Shown: positions 1 through 13,036, counted from the stretch's first letter. The stretch: 64,000 bases of DNA from Cellulomonas dongxiuzhuiae (GCF_018623035.1 NZ_CP076023.1:1860001-1924000), one strand, 5' to 3'. The notes: a model not told the origin generated them from the sequence alone. Numbers and translations are program-made.

Positions 1-23
1 ACACCGCCAGCGAAGGAGCACCC

Positions 24-2843
<2,820 letters not shown>

Positions 2844-2863
2844 GACGACGGCACCGACGAGGT

Positions 2864-2894
2864 GAGGGGCGTCCCGCTCGGCGGGGCGCCCCTC
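2864..2894. terminator. Hairpin between convergent acnA and lacI-type gene
   Basis: Left arm 2864-2877 and right arm 2881-2894 form a 14-bp stem with one G-U pair and a 3-base TCG loop. It lies 20 bases after the acnA stop and in front of the stop of the convergent repressor gene, so it could serve both strands. There is no T-tract, as is common in high-GC actinobacteria. Confidence 0.75.
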
Positions 2895-2975
2895 GCCCCG
2901 TTCACGGGCGTGCGTCCCCACGTCGCGTCGTCCTGGCGCTGACCGGCGGGGACGTCGTCGCGGGACGACGGCACG

Positions 2976-3986
2976 TCACGGCCGCGCGGTCCGGTCCGCG
3001 GGTGGGGCGGTGGACTCGCGCCAGACGATGGTGGTGAGCGGGGGGAGACCGTGGGGGGCCGCCTCCTGGCGCAGGGCCGCGACGAGCTGCCGCATCGCGC
3101 GCCGTCCGGCCTCGGCGCGGTCGGTGTCGACGGTGGTGAGGGACGGTGTCAGGTAGGGCCCCACGTCGGCGTTGTCCCACCCGGTGACGCTGACGTCCCC
3201 GGGGACGGACCAACCGCGCTGCGCGGCACCACGCATCACGCCGACGGCGACGAGGTCGTTGCTCGCGATGACGGCGAGGGGCGGGGCGTCCTCGGGCAGC
3301 GACAGGATCGCGTCGAGGCCCGCCTGGCCGGACCAGTCGCCCTCGACCACGCCGAGCGACGTCAGGCCGAGGCGCTCCACGGTCGCCAGGTACGCGATGC
3401 GGCGTGCCACGGCGGAGGCGTACTGGGAGGGGCCGGCGACGTGGAGGAAGCGCGCGTGTCCGAGCGCGGCCAGGTGCTCGACGAACGCCACGACCGGTGA
3501 GGCGTCGACGAGCTCCCCGGCGGCGTGCATCTCGTCGTCGAACGTCTCGGACACCACGACGGGGACGTCGGTCGGCGCGAGGTCCTCGGCGGCGGGCTGG
3601 AGCGGGGTGAAGGAGAGGACCCCCTCGAACTGGCCGGACCGCGCGAGCTCGAGGACGCGCTCGCTGCGGGTCTCGATGCTGCCGTCGACGTGGAGGACGT
3701 CCATGAGGTAGCCCGCGCCCTGCGCGGCGGCGGAGGCGCCCGCGAGCATGGCGGCGGGGTTGTAGGTCGGCAGGCCCATGACGGCCGCCACGCGTCCGGT
3801 GCGGCGCGTGCGCATCGCGCGGGCAGCGAGGTTCGGCTGGTAGTGCAGCTGCTCGGCGGCCTGCCGGACGCGCTCGCGCGTCTCGGGGGAGATCGACCCC
3901 TTGCCCGCGAGCACGTAGGAGACCGTCGACTGCGCCACGCCCGCCAGGCGTGCGACGTCGCGGCTGGTGGCGCGCGGTGCGTGCAT
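2976..3986 (-). CDS. LacI-family transcriptional regulator
   Basis: The 336-residue product has the full LacI architecture. The N-terminal HTH (TSRDVARLAGVAQSTVSYVLAG, about residues 7-28) and the hinge helix LNxAARAM-like segment (PNLAARAMR) are followed by a periplasmic-binding-protein-like ligand domain (VAAVMGLPTYNP onward). Such proteins repress sugar-utilisation genes and release DNA on binding a sugar. It is transcribed divergently from two Gfo/Idh/MocA oxidoreductases, and two CG-centred palindromes in the shared 148-bp gap are the likely operators. The ATG start is supported by GGAGGA 5 bases upstream. The ligand cannot be read from the sequence; a cyclitol or modified sugar is a reasonable guess from the neighbours. 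Confidence 0.93.
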   Translation of the reverse strand: MHAPRATSRDVARLAGVAQSTVSYVLAGKGSISPETRERVRQAAEQLHYQPNLAARAMRTRRTGRVAAVMGLPTYNPAAMLAGASAAAQGAGYLMDVLHVDGSIETRSERVLELARSGQFEGVLSFTPLQPAAEDLAPTDVPVVVSETFDDEMHAAGELVDASPVVAFVEHLAALGHARFLHVAGPSQYASAVARRIAYLATVERLGLTSLGVVEGDWSGQAGLDAILSLPEDAPPLAVIASNDLVAVGVMRGAAQRGWSVPGDVSVTGWDNADVGPYLTPSLTTVDTDRAEAGRRAMRQLVAALRQEAAPHGLPPLTTIVWRESTAPPADRTARP

Positions 3987-4087
3987 GTCGATCCTCCGCT
4001 GCGGGTGGGCTCCTGCCGGCAGGGACGCACCCCGGCGACACGCGACGGCGTCGGTTTGACGAACGTACCCGCGACCCGCATCCTATC

Positions 4088-4101
4088 GTGATACGTATCA
4101 C
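4088..4101. promoter_or_regulatory. LacI-type operator O1
   Basis: GTGATACGTATCAC is a perfect 14-bp palindrome with the central CG step typical of LacI/GalR operators. It overlaps a TATCGT -10-like hexamer (4084-4089) and lies in the divergent gap between the LacI-family gene and the oxidoreductase. Confidence 0.7.
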
Positions 4102-4105
4102 TGCC

Positions 4106-4115
4106 GATACGTATC
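4106..4115. promoter_or_regulatory. LacI-type operator O2
   Basis: GATACGTATC repeats the 10-bp core of the upstream palindrome. The two centres are 16 bp apart, about one and a half helical turns. This copy ends 5 bases before the AAGGAG ribosome binding site (4121-4126) of the oxidoreductase gene, so occupancy would block initiation or early elongation. Confidence 0.6.
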
Positions 4116-4134
4116 ACGACAAGGAGCTCGGACC

Positions 4135-5298
4135 ATGCTCAACATCGCGGTCGTCGGGACCGGCAGCATCGCTGCGGCGCACCTCGCGGGGTACGCGGCG
4201 TTCCCGGAGGAGTGCCGCGTCGTCGCGCTGCACGACGCCGTGGCGTCCCGGGCGCACGACACGAAGGCCGCCTCGGGGCTCGCCGACGCCGACGTGGTCA
4301 CCTACGACGAGCTCCTGGCTCGTGACGACGTCGACCTGGTGAGCGTCTGCACGCCGCCGTCGTCGCACCGGTCCGTCACCGTGGACCTGCTCCGCTCGGG
4401 CAAGAACGTCCTCGTCGAGAAGCCGATGGCACCCTCGGTCGCCGACTGCGACGAGATGCTCGCGGCCGCACGCCAGGCCGGGAAGACGCTCAGCGTGGTC
4501 GCGCAGAACCGGTTCCGCAACGACCTCGCCGCGGTGAAGGAGACGATCGACTCGGGACTGCTCGGACCGGTGTCGCACGCGCGTGTCGACTCGGCGTGGT
4601 GGCGCGGCACGCCGTACTACGACCTGGACTGGCGGGGCACCTGGCAGTCCGAGGGCGGCGGCCCCACGCTCAACCACGCGATCCACCACGTCGACCTCCT
4701 GCTGTGGATGCTCGGCCGGCCCGAGCGCGTCACGGCGGTGATGACGAACGCCTGGCACGACAACTCCGAGGTCGAGGACCTCTCCGTCGCGCTGCTCGAG
4801 TGGGAGCAGACGATCGCGACGCTGACGGCGTCCGTCGTCCACCACGGCGAGCAGCAGGCCTTCGCGGTCCAGGGCCGCGACGCCGCCGTCGCCCAGCCGT
4901 GGTCGGTGGCGGCGGAGTCCGCCCAGCCCAACGGCTTCCCGGCGCGCGGCGGCAACACCGACCTGGTCGCCCGCATCGAGAAGCTTGCCGCCGACCGCGT
5001 ACCGCTCGTCCACGAGGGGCACGCGGGCCAGCTCGGTGACGTGGTGAACGCGCTCGTCGCCGGCCGCGCGCCGGCGATCACGGGTGAGGACGGGCGCCGC
5101 ACGGTCGAGGTGGTCACCGCCATCTACCAGGCCGCGATCGAGCGTCGGCCCGTGGACCTGCCGCTCGATCCCGCGTCCCCGTGGTACACCGGCGAGGCGC
5201 TGCTGGCGCAGGCGCCGCGCTACCACGAGAAGACCGGGGCGGTGGCGTCGCAGGAGGGCGTGATCTCCCTCGGCGGCTCGCCCGGCCCGCACGCCTGA
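4135..5298 (+). CDS. Gfo/Idh/MocA family NAD(P)-dependent oxidoreductase
   Basis: The 387-residue product begins with a Rossmann fold (VVGTGSIAAAHLAGY) and contains the family motif EKPMAP near residue 100. In the family the lysine of EKP acts with a C-terminal-domain histidine in hydride transfer to or from sugar or inositol substrates. The C-terminal alpha/beta domain contains the TLNHAIHHVDLLLWMLG motif with that histidine. It is the first gene after the twin operators, with AAGGAG 8 bases before the ATG. A second family member follows 100 bases later, so the pair probably oxidises and rearranges one carbohydrate. The exact substrate is unknown. Confidence 0.92.
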   Translation: MLNIAVVGTGSIAAAHLAGYAAFPEECRVVALHDAVASRAHDTKAASGLADADVVTYDELLARDDVDLVSVCTPPSSHRSVTVDLLRSGKNVLVEKPMAPSVADCDEMLAAARQAGKTLSVVAQNRFRNDLAAVKETIDSGLLGPVSHARVDSAWWRGTPYYDLDWRGTWQSEGGGPTLNHAIHHVDLLLWMLGRPERVTAVMTNAWHDNSEVEDLSVALLEWEQTIATLTASVVHHGEQQAFAVQGRDAAVAQPWSVAAESAQPNGFPARGGNTDLVARIEKLAADRVPLVHEGHAGQLGDVVNALVAGRAPAITGEDGRRTVEVVTAIYQAAIERRPVDLPLDPASPWYTGEALLAQAPRYHEKTGAVASQEGVISLGGSPGPHA

Positions 5299-5398
5299 CC
5301 CGACATCGTCACCGGTGGTGCGGGCGCGTCGAGCGCCGCGCCGATCCCAGCCCCGGCCTGCGCGCCCGCCAGGCTCTGACATCCGAGGAGCACGCCCG

Positions 5399-6481
5399 AT
5401 GAGCAGGACCGACGGCTCGACCTACGCCCCCGACCCCGTCCCCGCACCCGTCGTGGGACCGGGGGAGTTCACCATCGCCGCGGTCGGCCTGGACCACGGG
5501 CACATCTACGGCCAGGTCGGCGGCCTGATCGGTGCGGGCGCCGAGCTGGCCTGGGTCTACGACCCGGACGCGCGCAAGACCGCGGCCTTCGCCGCCCGCC
5601 ACCCCGGCGTCAGGATCGCGCGCAGCGAGGCCGAGGTGCTCGACGACCCCGCCGTGCACCTCGTCGCCGGCGCCGCTGTCACCTCCGAGCGCTGCGCGCT
5701 GGGCATCCGCGTCATGGAGGCGGGCAAGGACTACTTCACCGACAAGGCGCCGCTGACGACGCTCGAGCAGCTCGCGGCCGCGAAGGACGCCGTGGCCCGG
5801 ACGGGCCGCAAGTACGCGGTGTACTACTCGGAGCGGCTGCACGTGGAGACGGCCGTGTTCGCGTCGCAGCTGATCGCGCAGGGTGCGATCGGGCGCGTCC
5901 TGCAGGTCATCGGCACAGGCCCGCACCGGCTCGGCAGGGGGCGCCCGGACTGGTTCTTCGAGAAGGAGCGGTACGGCGGCATCCTGTGCGACATCGGCTC
6001 GCACCAGATCGAGCAGATCCTGCACTACACGGGTGCGTCGGACGGCGAGGTCGTCCGGTCGCAGGTCGCCAACTACCACCATCCCGAGCACCCGGAGCTC
6101 GACGACTTCGGCGACGCGATGCTCGTCATGGACAACGGCGCCACCGGCTACTTCCGCTGCGACTGGTTCACCCCGGACGGCCTGCAGACCTGGGGCGACG
6201 GTCGCTCGATCATCCTGGGCACCGAGGGGTTCATCGAGCAGCGGAAGTACATGCAGCTCGGGGAGCCGCAGTCCACCGGCGGCCACCTCTACCTCGCGAA
6301 CGGCGAGCAGGAGACCGCCTTCCACCTCACGGGCGAGGTGGGCTACCCGTACTTCGGCGAGCTGGTCCTCGACTGCCTGAACCGCACCGAGAACGCCATG
6401 ACCCAGCAGCACGCGTTCAAGGCCGCCGAGCTGTCGGTCAAGGCACAGCTCCACGCTGTCGACCTCACCGGTCGCGGCTGA
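5399..6481 (+). CDS. Gfo/Idh/MocA family oxidoreductase (second copy)
   Basis: The 360-residue product has an N-terminal Rossmann region (IAAVGLDHGHIYGQVGGL) and a C-terminal family domain (CDIGSHQIEQILHY). The usual EKP motif is replaced by DKAPLTT, a variant seen in some subfamilies. The frame is open 28 codons further upstream. The ATG at 5399 was preferred because GAGGAG lies 8 bases before it and the homologous fold begins soon after. It follows the first oxidoreductase by 100 bp and is probably under the same LacI-type control. A role in sugar or cyclitol catabolism is inferred from the family and context only. Confidence 0.9.
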   Translation: MSRTDGSTYAPDPVPAPVVGPGEFTIAAVGLDHGHIYGQVGGLIGAGAELAWVYDPDARKTAAFAARHPGVRIARSEAEVLDDPAVHLVAGAAVTSERCALGIRVMEAGKDYFTDKAPLTTLEQLAAAKDAVARTGRKYAVYYSERLHVETAVFASQLIAQGAIGRVLQVIGTGPHRLGRGRPDWFFEKERYGGILCDIGSHQIEQILHYTGASDGEVVRSQVANYHHPEHPELDDFGDAMLVMDNGATGYFRCDWFTPDGLQTWGDGRSIILGTEGFIEQRKYMQLGEPQSTGGHLYLANGEQETAFHLTGEVGYPYFGELVLDCLNRTENAMTQQHAFKAAELSVKAQLHAVDLTGRG

Positions 6482-6504
6482 GGGTCCGCGTCGGCGCTGC
6501 GTGA

Positions 6505-6542
6505 CGCGCGCGCCGGGTCGGGCCGTCAGCGGCCGACGCGCG
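6505..6542. terminator. Hairpin between convergent genes
   Basis: An outer CGCGCG pair (6505-6510 with 6537-6542) encloses an inner stem TCGGGCC/GGCCGA (6518-6524 with 6531-6536) that has one bulged G and a GTCAGC loop. It sits between the stops of the oxidoreductase and the APH-like gene and could terminate both. Confidence 0.45.
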
Positions 6543-7436
6543 TCAGTCGAGCGCGAGCTCGTCCGCCGCGTGCCGCCCGACGGCGGCCATCAACGGGTAC
6601 TCCTCGGGATGGGCGAGCAGCACGGGCACCATCGCGGCCGCCCACGCGCGCGCCCGCACCCACGTCGCGTCGTCCCACGCGCGCGCGGCCTGCGTGCGGG
6701 CGACGAAGGCGGCGCGGCCGGCCGTGTCGAACGTCATCCACGCGGTCGCGAGGTCGCTGGCCGGGTCGCCGGAGCACAGGTCACCGAAGTCGAGGAGCCC
6801 CGTGAGGTGCCCGTCCGCGGTGACGAGGTTGCCGGGGTGCGGGTCGCCGTGCACCCAGAGCGCCGGACCGCGCCACGGCGGTGCCGCCACGCCCGCGCGC
6901 CACGCGGTGCGCAGCGCGTCCGCGTGCGGCAGGTCGGCGGTGAGTCGGCCGCTGACGACGTCGTCGCGCGTGGCCGGGGCGACACCGCGGTGCAGGCTCA
7001 CCGGGGCGTCGGCGGGGGCGGGCACGTGCAGCGAGGCCAGCGCGCCGGCGAGCTCGGCCGCCCACGTCGTCCGCGTCGACGGCTCGGTGGCGGCGACGAC
7101 CTCGCCGCCCAGCCAGGGCACCACGCTCCACACCCACGGGTAGCCGAGCCCCGGAGCACCGTCGCGCACGGGGACCGGCACGGGGACGGGCAGCCGCGGG
7201 GCCAGGACGGGCAGCCAGCGCTGCTCGTGCTCGACGAGCAGGGCGGACATCTCCCGGACGGGGAACCGCAGCGCGAGGTGGTCGCCGAGGCGCCACGTGA
7301 GGTTGTCCCAGCCGAACGTGCGGCCGTGCAGGCGCAGGTGGGCCAGGTCGGGGTGCTGCTCGGCCAGCAGCGCCCGCGCGAGGTCGGCCGTGACGTCGAC
7401 CTCGATCTTCGGGTGGCGGGGCGACGGGGCGGTCAC
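6543..7436 (-). CDS. APH-family aminoglycoside/choline-kinase-like phosphotransferase
   Basis: The 297-residue product has the APH kinase-like fold. The catalytic loop is LWVHGDPHPGNLV, with the HGDxxxxN catalytic signature, and the metal-binding motif is LLDFGDLCSGD. The family phosphorylates small hydroxylated molecules, and many chromosomal members are not resistance genes. Here it is the last gene of a leftward operon of nucleotide-metabolism genes, so a housekeeping small-molecule kinase is more likely than antibiotic resistance. The GTG start overlaps the upstream NUDIX stop as GTGA, which decides the start and implies translational coupling. Confidence 0.88.
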   Translation of the reverse strand: MTAPSPRHPKIEVDVTADLARALLAEQHPDLAHLRLHGRTFGWDNLTWRLGDHLALRFPVREMSALLVEHEQRWLPVLAPRLPVPVPVPVRDGAPGLGYPWVWSVVPWLGGEVVAATEPSTRTTWAAELAGALASLHVPAPADAPVSLHRGVAPATRDDVVSGRLTADLPHADALRTAWRAGVAAPPWRGPALWVHGDPHPGNLVTADGHLTGLLDFGDLCSGDPASDLATAWMTFDTAGRAAFVARTQAARAWDDATWVRARAWAAAMVPVLLAHPEEYPLMAAVGRHAADELALD

Positions 7437-8113
7437 GGCGAGACGACCCGCGAGCGGTCCCACGGGACCGACCAGCCCGCGGCGTCGAGCACGCGCGCCA
7501 GCACGAGCGCCGTGAACCCCCACACGACGACGCCGCCGTCGAGCTCGAACGCGGGCGTGCGGGCGCGGCCCCGACCCGCGGCGTGCACGACGACGCCGCG
7601 GCGGGAGGGGTCGACGAGGTCGGCCACGGGCGCCCGGAAGACGTCCACGGCCTCGCGGTGGTCGACCGCCACGACGGGGGACGGCACCGACCACCAGGCC
7701 AGGACGGGTGTGACGAGGTTGTCGCTCACCGGCACCGGGACGTCGGCGAGCGTGCCGAGCACGTCGACCCCGGACGGGTCGAGCCCGGTCTCCTCGACCG
7801 TTTCGCGCAGCGCCGCTCCGACCGGTCCGTCGTCCTGCGGGTCGATGCCGCCGCCGGGGAACGCGACCTGCCCCGGGTGGTGGGCCAGGGTCGCGGCCCG
7901 CCGGTGCAGCAGCACGTCGAGCTCGGCGGGCACGGGCAGGGTGTCCCCGTGCGCGGGCACCGCGTCCAGCACGCCGAAGAGCACGAGAACCGCCGAACGG
8001 CGCGCAGGTGGGGTGCCGTCGTCGCGCCGCGGCGGGACGCCCGGCCAGATGACCCCCTCGCGCGCCACGCGGACCAGGTCGGCGCGCGCGTCCGCGACGC
8101 TCCGGGGCGTCAT
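7433..8113 (-). CDS. NUDIX hydrolase, CoA pyrophosphatase (NudL) type
   Basis: The 226-residue product carries a NUDIX box, G-x5-D-x7-RETVEETGL, in which the first glutamate of the consensus is aspartate. Just before it is an LLHRRAATL...GQVAFPGG segment matching the NuCoA motif of CoA diphosphatases, so hydrolysis of CoA or acyl-CoA to phosphopantetheine and 3',5'-ADP is the likely activity. The gene overlaps its upstream neighbour (ATGA) and its downstream neighbour (GTGA) by 4 bases each, placing it inside one operon with guaB1. The Asp substitution in the box is conservative, but activity is untested. Confidence 0.88.
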   Translation of the reverse strand: MTPRSVADARADLVRVAREGVIWPGVPPRRDDGTPPARRSAVLVLFGVLDAVPAHGDTLPVPAELDVLLHRRAATLAHHPGQVAFPGGGIDPQDDGPVGAALRETVEETGLDPSGVDVLGTLADVPVPVSDNLVTPVLAWWSVPSPVVAVDHREAVDVFRAPVADLVDPSRRGVVVHAAGRGRARTPAFELDGGVVVWGFTALVLARVLDAAGWSVPWDRSRVVSP

Positions 8114-8814
8114 CCGCGTGCCCTGACCTGCTCGGCGAACGCACCGAACGCCCGCGCGGACGCCGGCACCAGCGCGGGCAGGTGGCGTGCCCCGTCGTCG
8201 CGGATCGCCGCGACCTCGTCGTCCTCGAGCCCGGCGACCATGTCGGGCGTCGTGAGCCAGAGGTCGAGCATCGCGGCGTCGAGCTCCGGGTGGAACTGGA
8301 GGCCGACCGCGCTGCCCGCGCGGAACGCCTGGACGGTCGTGGTCCCGCTCGACGCGAGGAGGGTCGCACCCTCGGGCAGGTCGACCTCGTCGCTGTGCCA
8401 GTGCAGGACGGTCGGCGCGGAACCTGCGGCGCCGAGGCCCCCGAGCACGGGGTCGTCCGCGACGACCCGCACGGGGGCGAACCCGACCTCGTGGGCCGTG
8501 CGGCGGTGCAGCCGCGCACCGAGCGCGAGGGCGAGCAGCTGGTGCCCGAGGCAGATCCCCAGGACGGGGACGTCGGCGTCGACCGCGGCCGCGAGTAGCC
8601 CGCGCTCGGCCGCGAGCCCCGGGTGCCCGGCGACGTCGTCGGCGTCCATGGCCCCGCCCATCACGACGATGCCCGACACGTCGGCCAGCGCGGGCAGCCG
8701 CGGCTCCGCGACGTCCAGCACGGTGCGCACGCCGTACGGCACGTCCGCCAGGGCGCGCGCGACCGCGCCCGGCCCCTCGTGCGGGGCGTGCGTGACCACC
8801 AGGACGGGACGCAC
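8110..8814 (-). CDS. Class I glutamine amidotransferase domain protein
   Basis: The 234-residue product has the class I triad: the nucleophile cysteine in GICLGHQLLA and a C-terminal histidine and glutamate in GLQFHPELD. These domains release ammonia from glutamine for a synthase partner. Stand-alone copies are often annotated as GMP synthase-like. It follows guaB1 by only 5 bases and overlaps the NUDIX gene by 4 bases, which suggests a purine or nucleotide context, but no obvious synthase partner is adjacent. The GTG start was chosen because it gives VRPVLVVTHAPHEGPG, the normal N-terminus, immediately after the guaB1 stop. Confidence 0.88.
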   Translation of the reverse strand: MRPVLVVTHAPHEGPGAVARALADVPYGVRTVLDVAEPRLPALADVSGIVVMGGAMDADDVAGHPGLAAERGLLAAAVDADVPVLGICLGHQLLALALGARLHRRTAHEVGFAPVRVVADDPVLGGLGAAGSAPTVLHWHSDEVDLPEGATLLASSGTTTVQAFRAGSAVGLQFHPELDAAMLDLWLTTPDMVAGLEDDEVAAIRDDGARHLPALVPASARAFGAFAEQVRARG

Positions 8815-8819
8815 GCGGC

Positions 8820-10292
<1,473 letters not shown>

Positions 10293-10294
10293 TC

Positions 10295-10300
10295 ATCCTA
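10295..10300 (-). promoter_or_regulatory. -10 element for the guaB1 operon
   Basis: On the minus strand TAGGAT lies 20 bases before the guaB1 ATG, with an A/G-rich ribosome binding site between them. No good -35 hexamer was recognised. Confidence 0.5.
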
Positions 10301-10351
10301 ACGATCGGGCCGCAGGGGCGGGGCGCCGCTCCACCGCCGCGCCCGCGCCGG

Positions 10352-10357
10352 TAGTGT
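10352..10357 (+). promoter_or_regulatory. -10 element, leaderless DUF4126 gene
   Basis: TAGTGT is followed by 7 bases and then the ATG. This places the predicted transcription start at or next to the start codon, and there is no Shine-Dalgarno sequence. Confidence 0.55.
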
Positions 10358-10364
10358 CCCGGTC

Positions 10365-10973
10365 ATGCTGGTCGCGCTCACGGGGATCGGCCTGTCGGCC
10401 GCGGCAGGCCTCAACGCCTACATCCCGTTCCTGCTGGTCGCGTTGCTCGCGCGCTTCACGGACCTCGTCGCGCTGCCGTCCGGGCTCGCCTGGATGGAGA
10501 GCTGGTGGGCGATCGGGATCGGCGCGCTGCTGCTGCTGGCCGACGTCGTGCTCGACAAGGTCCCGGCGGTCGACACGGTCAACGACGCGATCCAGACGTT
10601 CATCCGGCCCGCGACCGGGGGCATCGTGTTCGCCGCCACGTCGGCTGCGGAGCAGCTCGAGGGCTCGTCGTGGTTCCAGGAGAACCCGTGGCTGCCGATC
10701 GCGGCAGGTGTCGCGGTCGCCGGGCTCGTGCACGCCGGCAAGGCCGCGGCCCGGCCCGTGGTCAACGCGGGCACGGGTGGGCTCGGCGCGCCCGTCGTCT
10801 CCACGCTCGAGGACGGTGCGTCGATCGGCCTGAGCCTCATCGCGGTCTTCCTGCCCGTGCTCGTGCTGCTCGTCGTGGCGCTGGCGGTCTGGGCGCTGGT
10901 CGTCGCCCGACGCCGGTGGCGCCGGCGCCGTCCGCCGCGGACGCGGCAGGACGGACCGCTGGCCGGGACCTAG
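10365..10973 (+). CDS. DUF4126 family membrane protein
   Basis: The 202-residue protein is dominated by hydrophobic segments: an N-terminal helix with the family's glycine/alanine-rich LTGIGLSAAAGLNAYIPFLL start, a segment around IGIGALLLLADVVLDKVPAVD, and a C-terminal helix (VFLPVLVLLVVALAVWALVV) followed by a basic tail. DUF4126 has no assigned function. The start is supported by a TAGTGT -10 element 7 bases upstream. The stop codon TAG forms the first bases of the TAGAGT -10 element inferred for dxs. Confidence 0.9.
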   Translation: MLVALTGIGLSAAAGLNAYIPFLLVALLARFTDLVALPSGLAWMESWWAIGIGALLLLADVVLDKVPAVDTVNDAIQTFIRPATGGIVFAATSAAEQLEGSSWFQENPWLPIAAGVAVAGLVHAGKAAARPVVNAGTGGLGAPVVSTLEDGASIGLSLIAVFLPVLVLLVVALAVWALVVARRRWRRRRPPRTRQDGPLAGT

Positions 10974-10976
10974 AGT
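10971..10976 (+). promoter_or_regulatory. -10 element for dxs
   Basis: TAGAGT overlaps the DUF4126 stop codon and would give a 5' leader of about 45-50 bases ending in the AGGGAGG site of dxs. Confidence 0.4.
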
Positions 10977-11030
10977 GGGATGTCCGCACACCGCCGGACC
11001 GCACCGGACCGGCACGACAGGGAGGCCCAC

Positions 11031-12905
11031 GTGGGGCTGCTCGACCGCATCTCTTCGCCGCAGGACGTGCGTCGGCTCTCGACGCGCCAGGTCGGTGAGC
11101 TCGCGAGCGAGATCCGTGCGTTCCTCGTCGACCAGGTCTCGCGGACCGGGGGTCACCTCGGGCCCAACCTCGGCGTCGTCGAGCTGTCCATCGCGCTGCA
11201 CCGCGTGTTCGACTCCCCGCGCGACACGATCGTGTTCGACACCGGCCACCAGGCGTACGTGCACAAGATGCTCACGGGGCGGCAGGACTTCTCCGCGCTG
11301 CGACGTCGCGGCGGCATGTCGGGCTACCCGAGCCGTGCCGAGTCCGAGCACGACGTGGTCGAGAACTCGCACGCGTCGACGGCCCTGTCGTGGGCCGACG
11401 GCATCGCCAAGGCGCGCCAGCTGCGCGGCGAGAGCGACCGCCACACCGTCGCGGTCATCGGCGACGGCGCACTCACCGGTGGCATGGCCTGGGAGGCGCT
11501 CAACAACATCGCCGCCGGCGTGGACCGCCGGCTCGTCGTCGTGGTGAACGACAACGGCCGGTCCTACGCGCCGACGATCGGCGGGTTCGCCCAGCACCTC
11601 GACACGCTGCGCACGACGCAGGGCTACGAGTCCGTGCTGACGTGGGGCAAGACGACGCTGCGCCGATCCGGGCCGCCCGGACGGCTGGCCTACGACGCGC
11701 TGCACGGCCTGAAGAAGGGCATCAAGGACGTCGTCGCGCCGCAGGGCATGTTCGAGGACCTGGGCCTGAAGTACATCGGCCCGGTCGACGGGCACGACGA
11801 GCAGGCCGTCGAGCGTGCGCTGCGCCGGGCGCGGGCGTTCGGCGGGCCGGTGATCGTGCACGTCATCACCGAGAAGGGCCGCGGGTACACCCCGGCCGAG
11901 CAGGACGTCGCGGACCGGTTCCACGCGGTCGGCAAGATCCACCCCGAGACGGGTCTGCCGCTCGCGCCCTCGCGCTTCGGCTGGACCAGCGTCTTCGCCG
12001 ACGAGATCGTGCGCATCGGTCGCCGCCGCCCCGACGTCGTCGCGATCACCGCGGCGATGCTGCAGCCCGTGGGCCTGGCGCCGTTCGCCGCCGAGTTCCC
12101 CGAGCGCGTGTTCGACGTCGGGATCGCCGAGCAGCACGCGGCGACCTCCGCCGCAGGCATGGCCTTCGCGGGGCTGCACCCGGTCCTCGCCGTGTACGCC
12201 ACGTTCCTCAACCGCGCCTTCGACCAGGTCCTCATGGACGTCGCGCTGCACCGCGCGGGCGTCACGTTCGTCCTCGACCGGGCCGGCATCACGGGTGACG
12301 ACGGTGCCAGCCACAACGGCATGTGGGACCTCGCGATGCTCTCGATCGTGCCCGGCCTGAGGCTCGCCGCCCCCCGTGACGAGCCGACGCTGCGCGCCGC
12401 GCTGCGTCAGGCGGTCGACGTCGACGACGCACCCACGGTCGTGCGGTACCCCAAGGGCACGATGGGGGACCCGGTGCCCGCCCTCGAGGACGTCGACGGC
12501 GTCGACGTCCTCGCGCGGCACCCCGGCGAGAGCACGCGTGTGCTCGTCGTCGGTATCGGCTCCATGGTCGGCACCGCGCTCGCGGTCGGCGAGCTGCTCG
12601 CCGCGCACGGCACCGCGGTGACGGTGGTCGACCCGCGCTGGGCCCTGCCGGTCCCGGCGTCGCTCGTCAAGCTCGCGGGGGAGCACGACCACGTCGTCAC
12701 CCTCGAGGACGGGCTCGTCGACGGCGGCATCGGGGCGCTGCTGGGTCAGCGGGCCCGGGAGGCGGACGTGCGCACGCCCGTGCAGTCGTTCGGCGTGCCG
12801 GCGGTCTTCCTGCAGCACGCGTCGCGCGACGAGATCGTCGACGAGCTGCGGCTCGGCCCGCACGACGTCGCGGGCGACGTGCTGGCGGCGCTGCGCGCGC
12901 GGTGA
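11031..12905 (+). CDS. dxs: 1-deoxy-D-xylulose-5-phosphate synthase
   Basis: The 624-residue product is the thiamine-diphosphate enzyme that condenses pyruvate and glyceraldehyde 3-phosphate in the first step of the MEP isoprenoid pathway. The ThDP/Mg motif [16 protein letters not shown], the N-terminal [19 protein letters not shown] and the transketolase central-domain motif [13 protein letters not shown] are all present, and the C-terminal domain is complete. The GTG at 11031 was preferred over an ATG 51 bases upstream because AGGGAGG lies 5 bases before it and the product then starts [12 protein letters not shown], the normal Dxs N-terminus. Length is normal for the family. Confidence 0.96.
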   Translation: MGLLDRISSPQDVRRLSTRQVGELASEIRAFLVDQVSRTGGHLGPNLGVVELSIALHRVFDSPRDTIVFDTGHQAYVHKMLTGRQDFSALRRRGGMSGYPSRAESEHDVVENSHASTALSWADGIAKARQLRGESDRHTVAVIGDGALTGGMAWEALNNIAAGVDRRLVVVVNDNGRSYAPTIGGFAQHLDTLRTTQGYESVLTWGKTTLRRSGPPGRLAYDALHGLKKGIKDVVAPQGMFEDLGLKYIGPVDGHDEQAVERALRRARAFGGPVIVHVITEKGRGYTPAEQDVADRFHAVGKIHPETGLPLAPSRFGWTSVFADEIVRIGRRRPDVVAITAAMLQPVGLAPFAAEFPERVFDVGIAEQHAATSAAGMAFAGLHPVLAVYATFLNRAFDQVLMDVALHRAGVTFVLDRAGITGDDGASHNGMWDLAMLSIVPGLRLAAPRDEPTLRAALRQAVDVDDAPTVVRYPKGTMGDPVPALEDVDGVDVLARHPGESTRVLVVGIGSMVGTALAVGELLAAHGTAVTVVDPRWALPVPASLVKLAGEHDHVVTLEDGLVDGGIGALLGQRAREADVRTPVQSFGVPAVFLQHASRDEIVDELRLGPHDVAGDVLAALRAR

Positions 12906-12926
12906 CGCCCGGCCCGACGACCGGGG

Positions 12927-12942
12927 TGTGCTCGGCGTCACG
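12927..12942. promoter_or_regulatory. Candidate CRP/FNR-family binding site upstream of pflB
   Basis: TGTGC-TCGGCG-TCACG matches 8 of 10 conserved positions of the CRP/GlxR consensus TGTGA-N6-TCACA. Its centre is about 102 bases before the pflB start and about 74 bases before the predicted transcription start. An overlapping GTCAC-N7-GTGAC inverted repeat (12937-12953) is an alternative reading, possibly a weak dxs terminator stem. Confidence 0.35.
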
Positions 12943-12973
12943 GGCGGTGTGACCGGGCGGGGACGGAGGTCCC

Positions 12974-13002
12974 AAGACATCCCATCATTTGGTCCGTAGC
13001 GT
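12974..13002 (+). promoter_or_regulatory. Candidate pflB promoter
   Basis: AAGACA (12974-12979) and TAGCGT (12997-13002) are separated by 17 bases, giving 4 of 6 matches to the -35 consensus and a TAnnnT -10. Transcription would begin near 13009, leaving a leader of about 28 bases that includes AGGGAG. Confidence 0.5.
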
Positions 13003-13036
13003 CGGAGACATCGACCCGGACCCCAGGGAGACCCAG

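Noticed and set aside
2902..4101. 399-codon minus-strand frame overlapping the LacI-type gene
   Set aside because: Arg/Pro-rich shadow in another frame of the same strand; the LacI frame carries a complete HTH and ligand domain.
6543..7436. Antibiotic resistance gene (aminoglycoside phosphotransferase)
   Set aside because: Only the APH fold is supported; the gene sits in a housekeeping nucleotide operon with translational coupling, with no mobile element.
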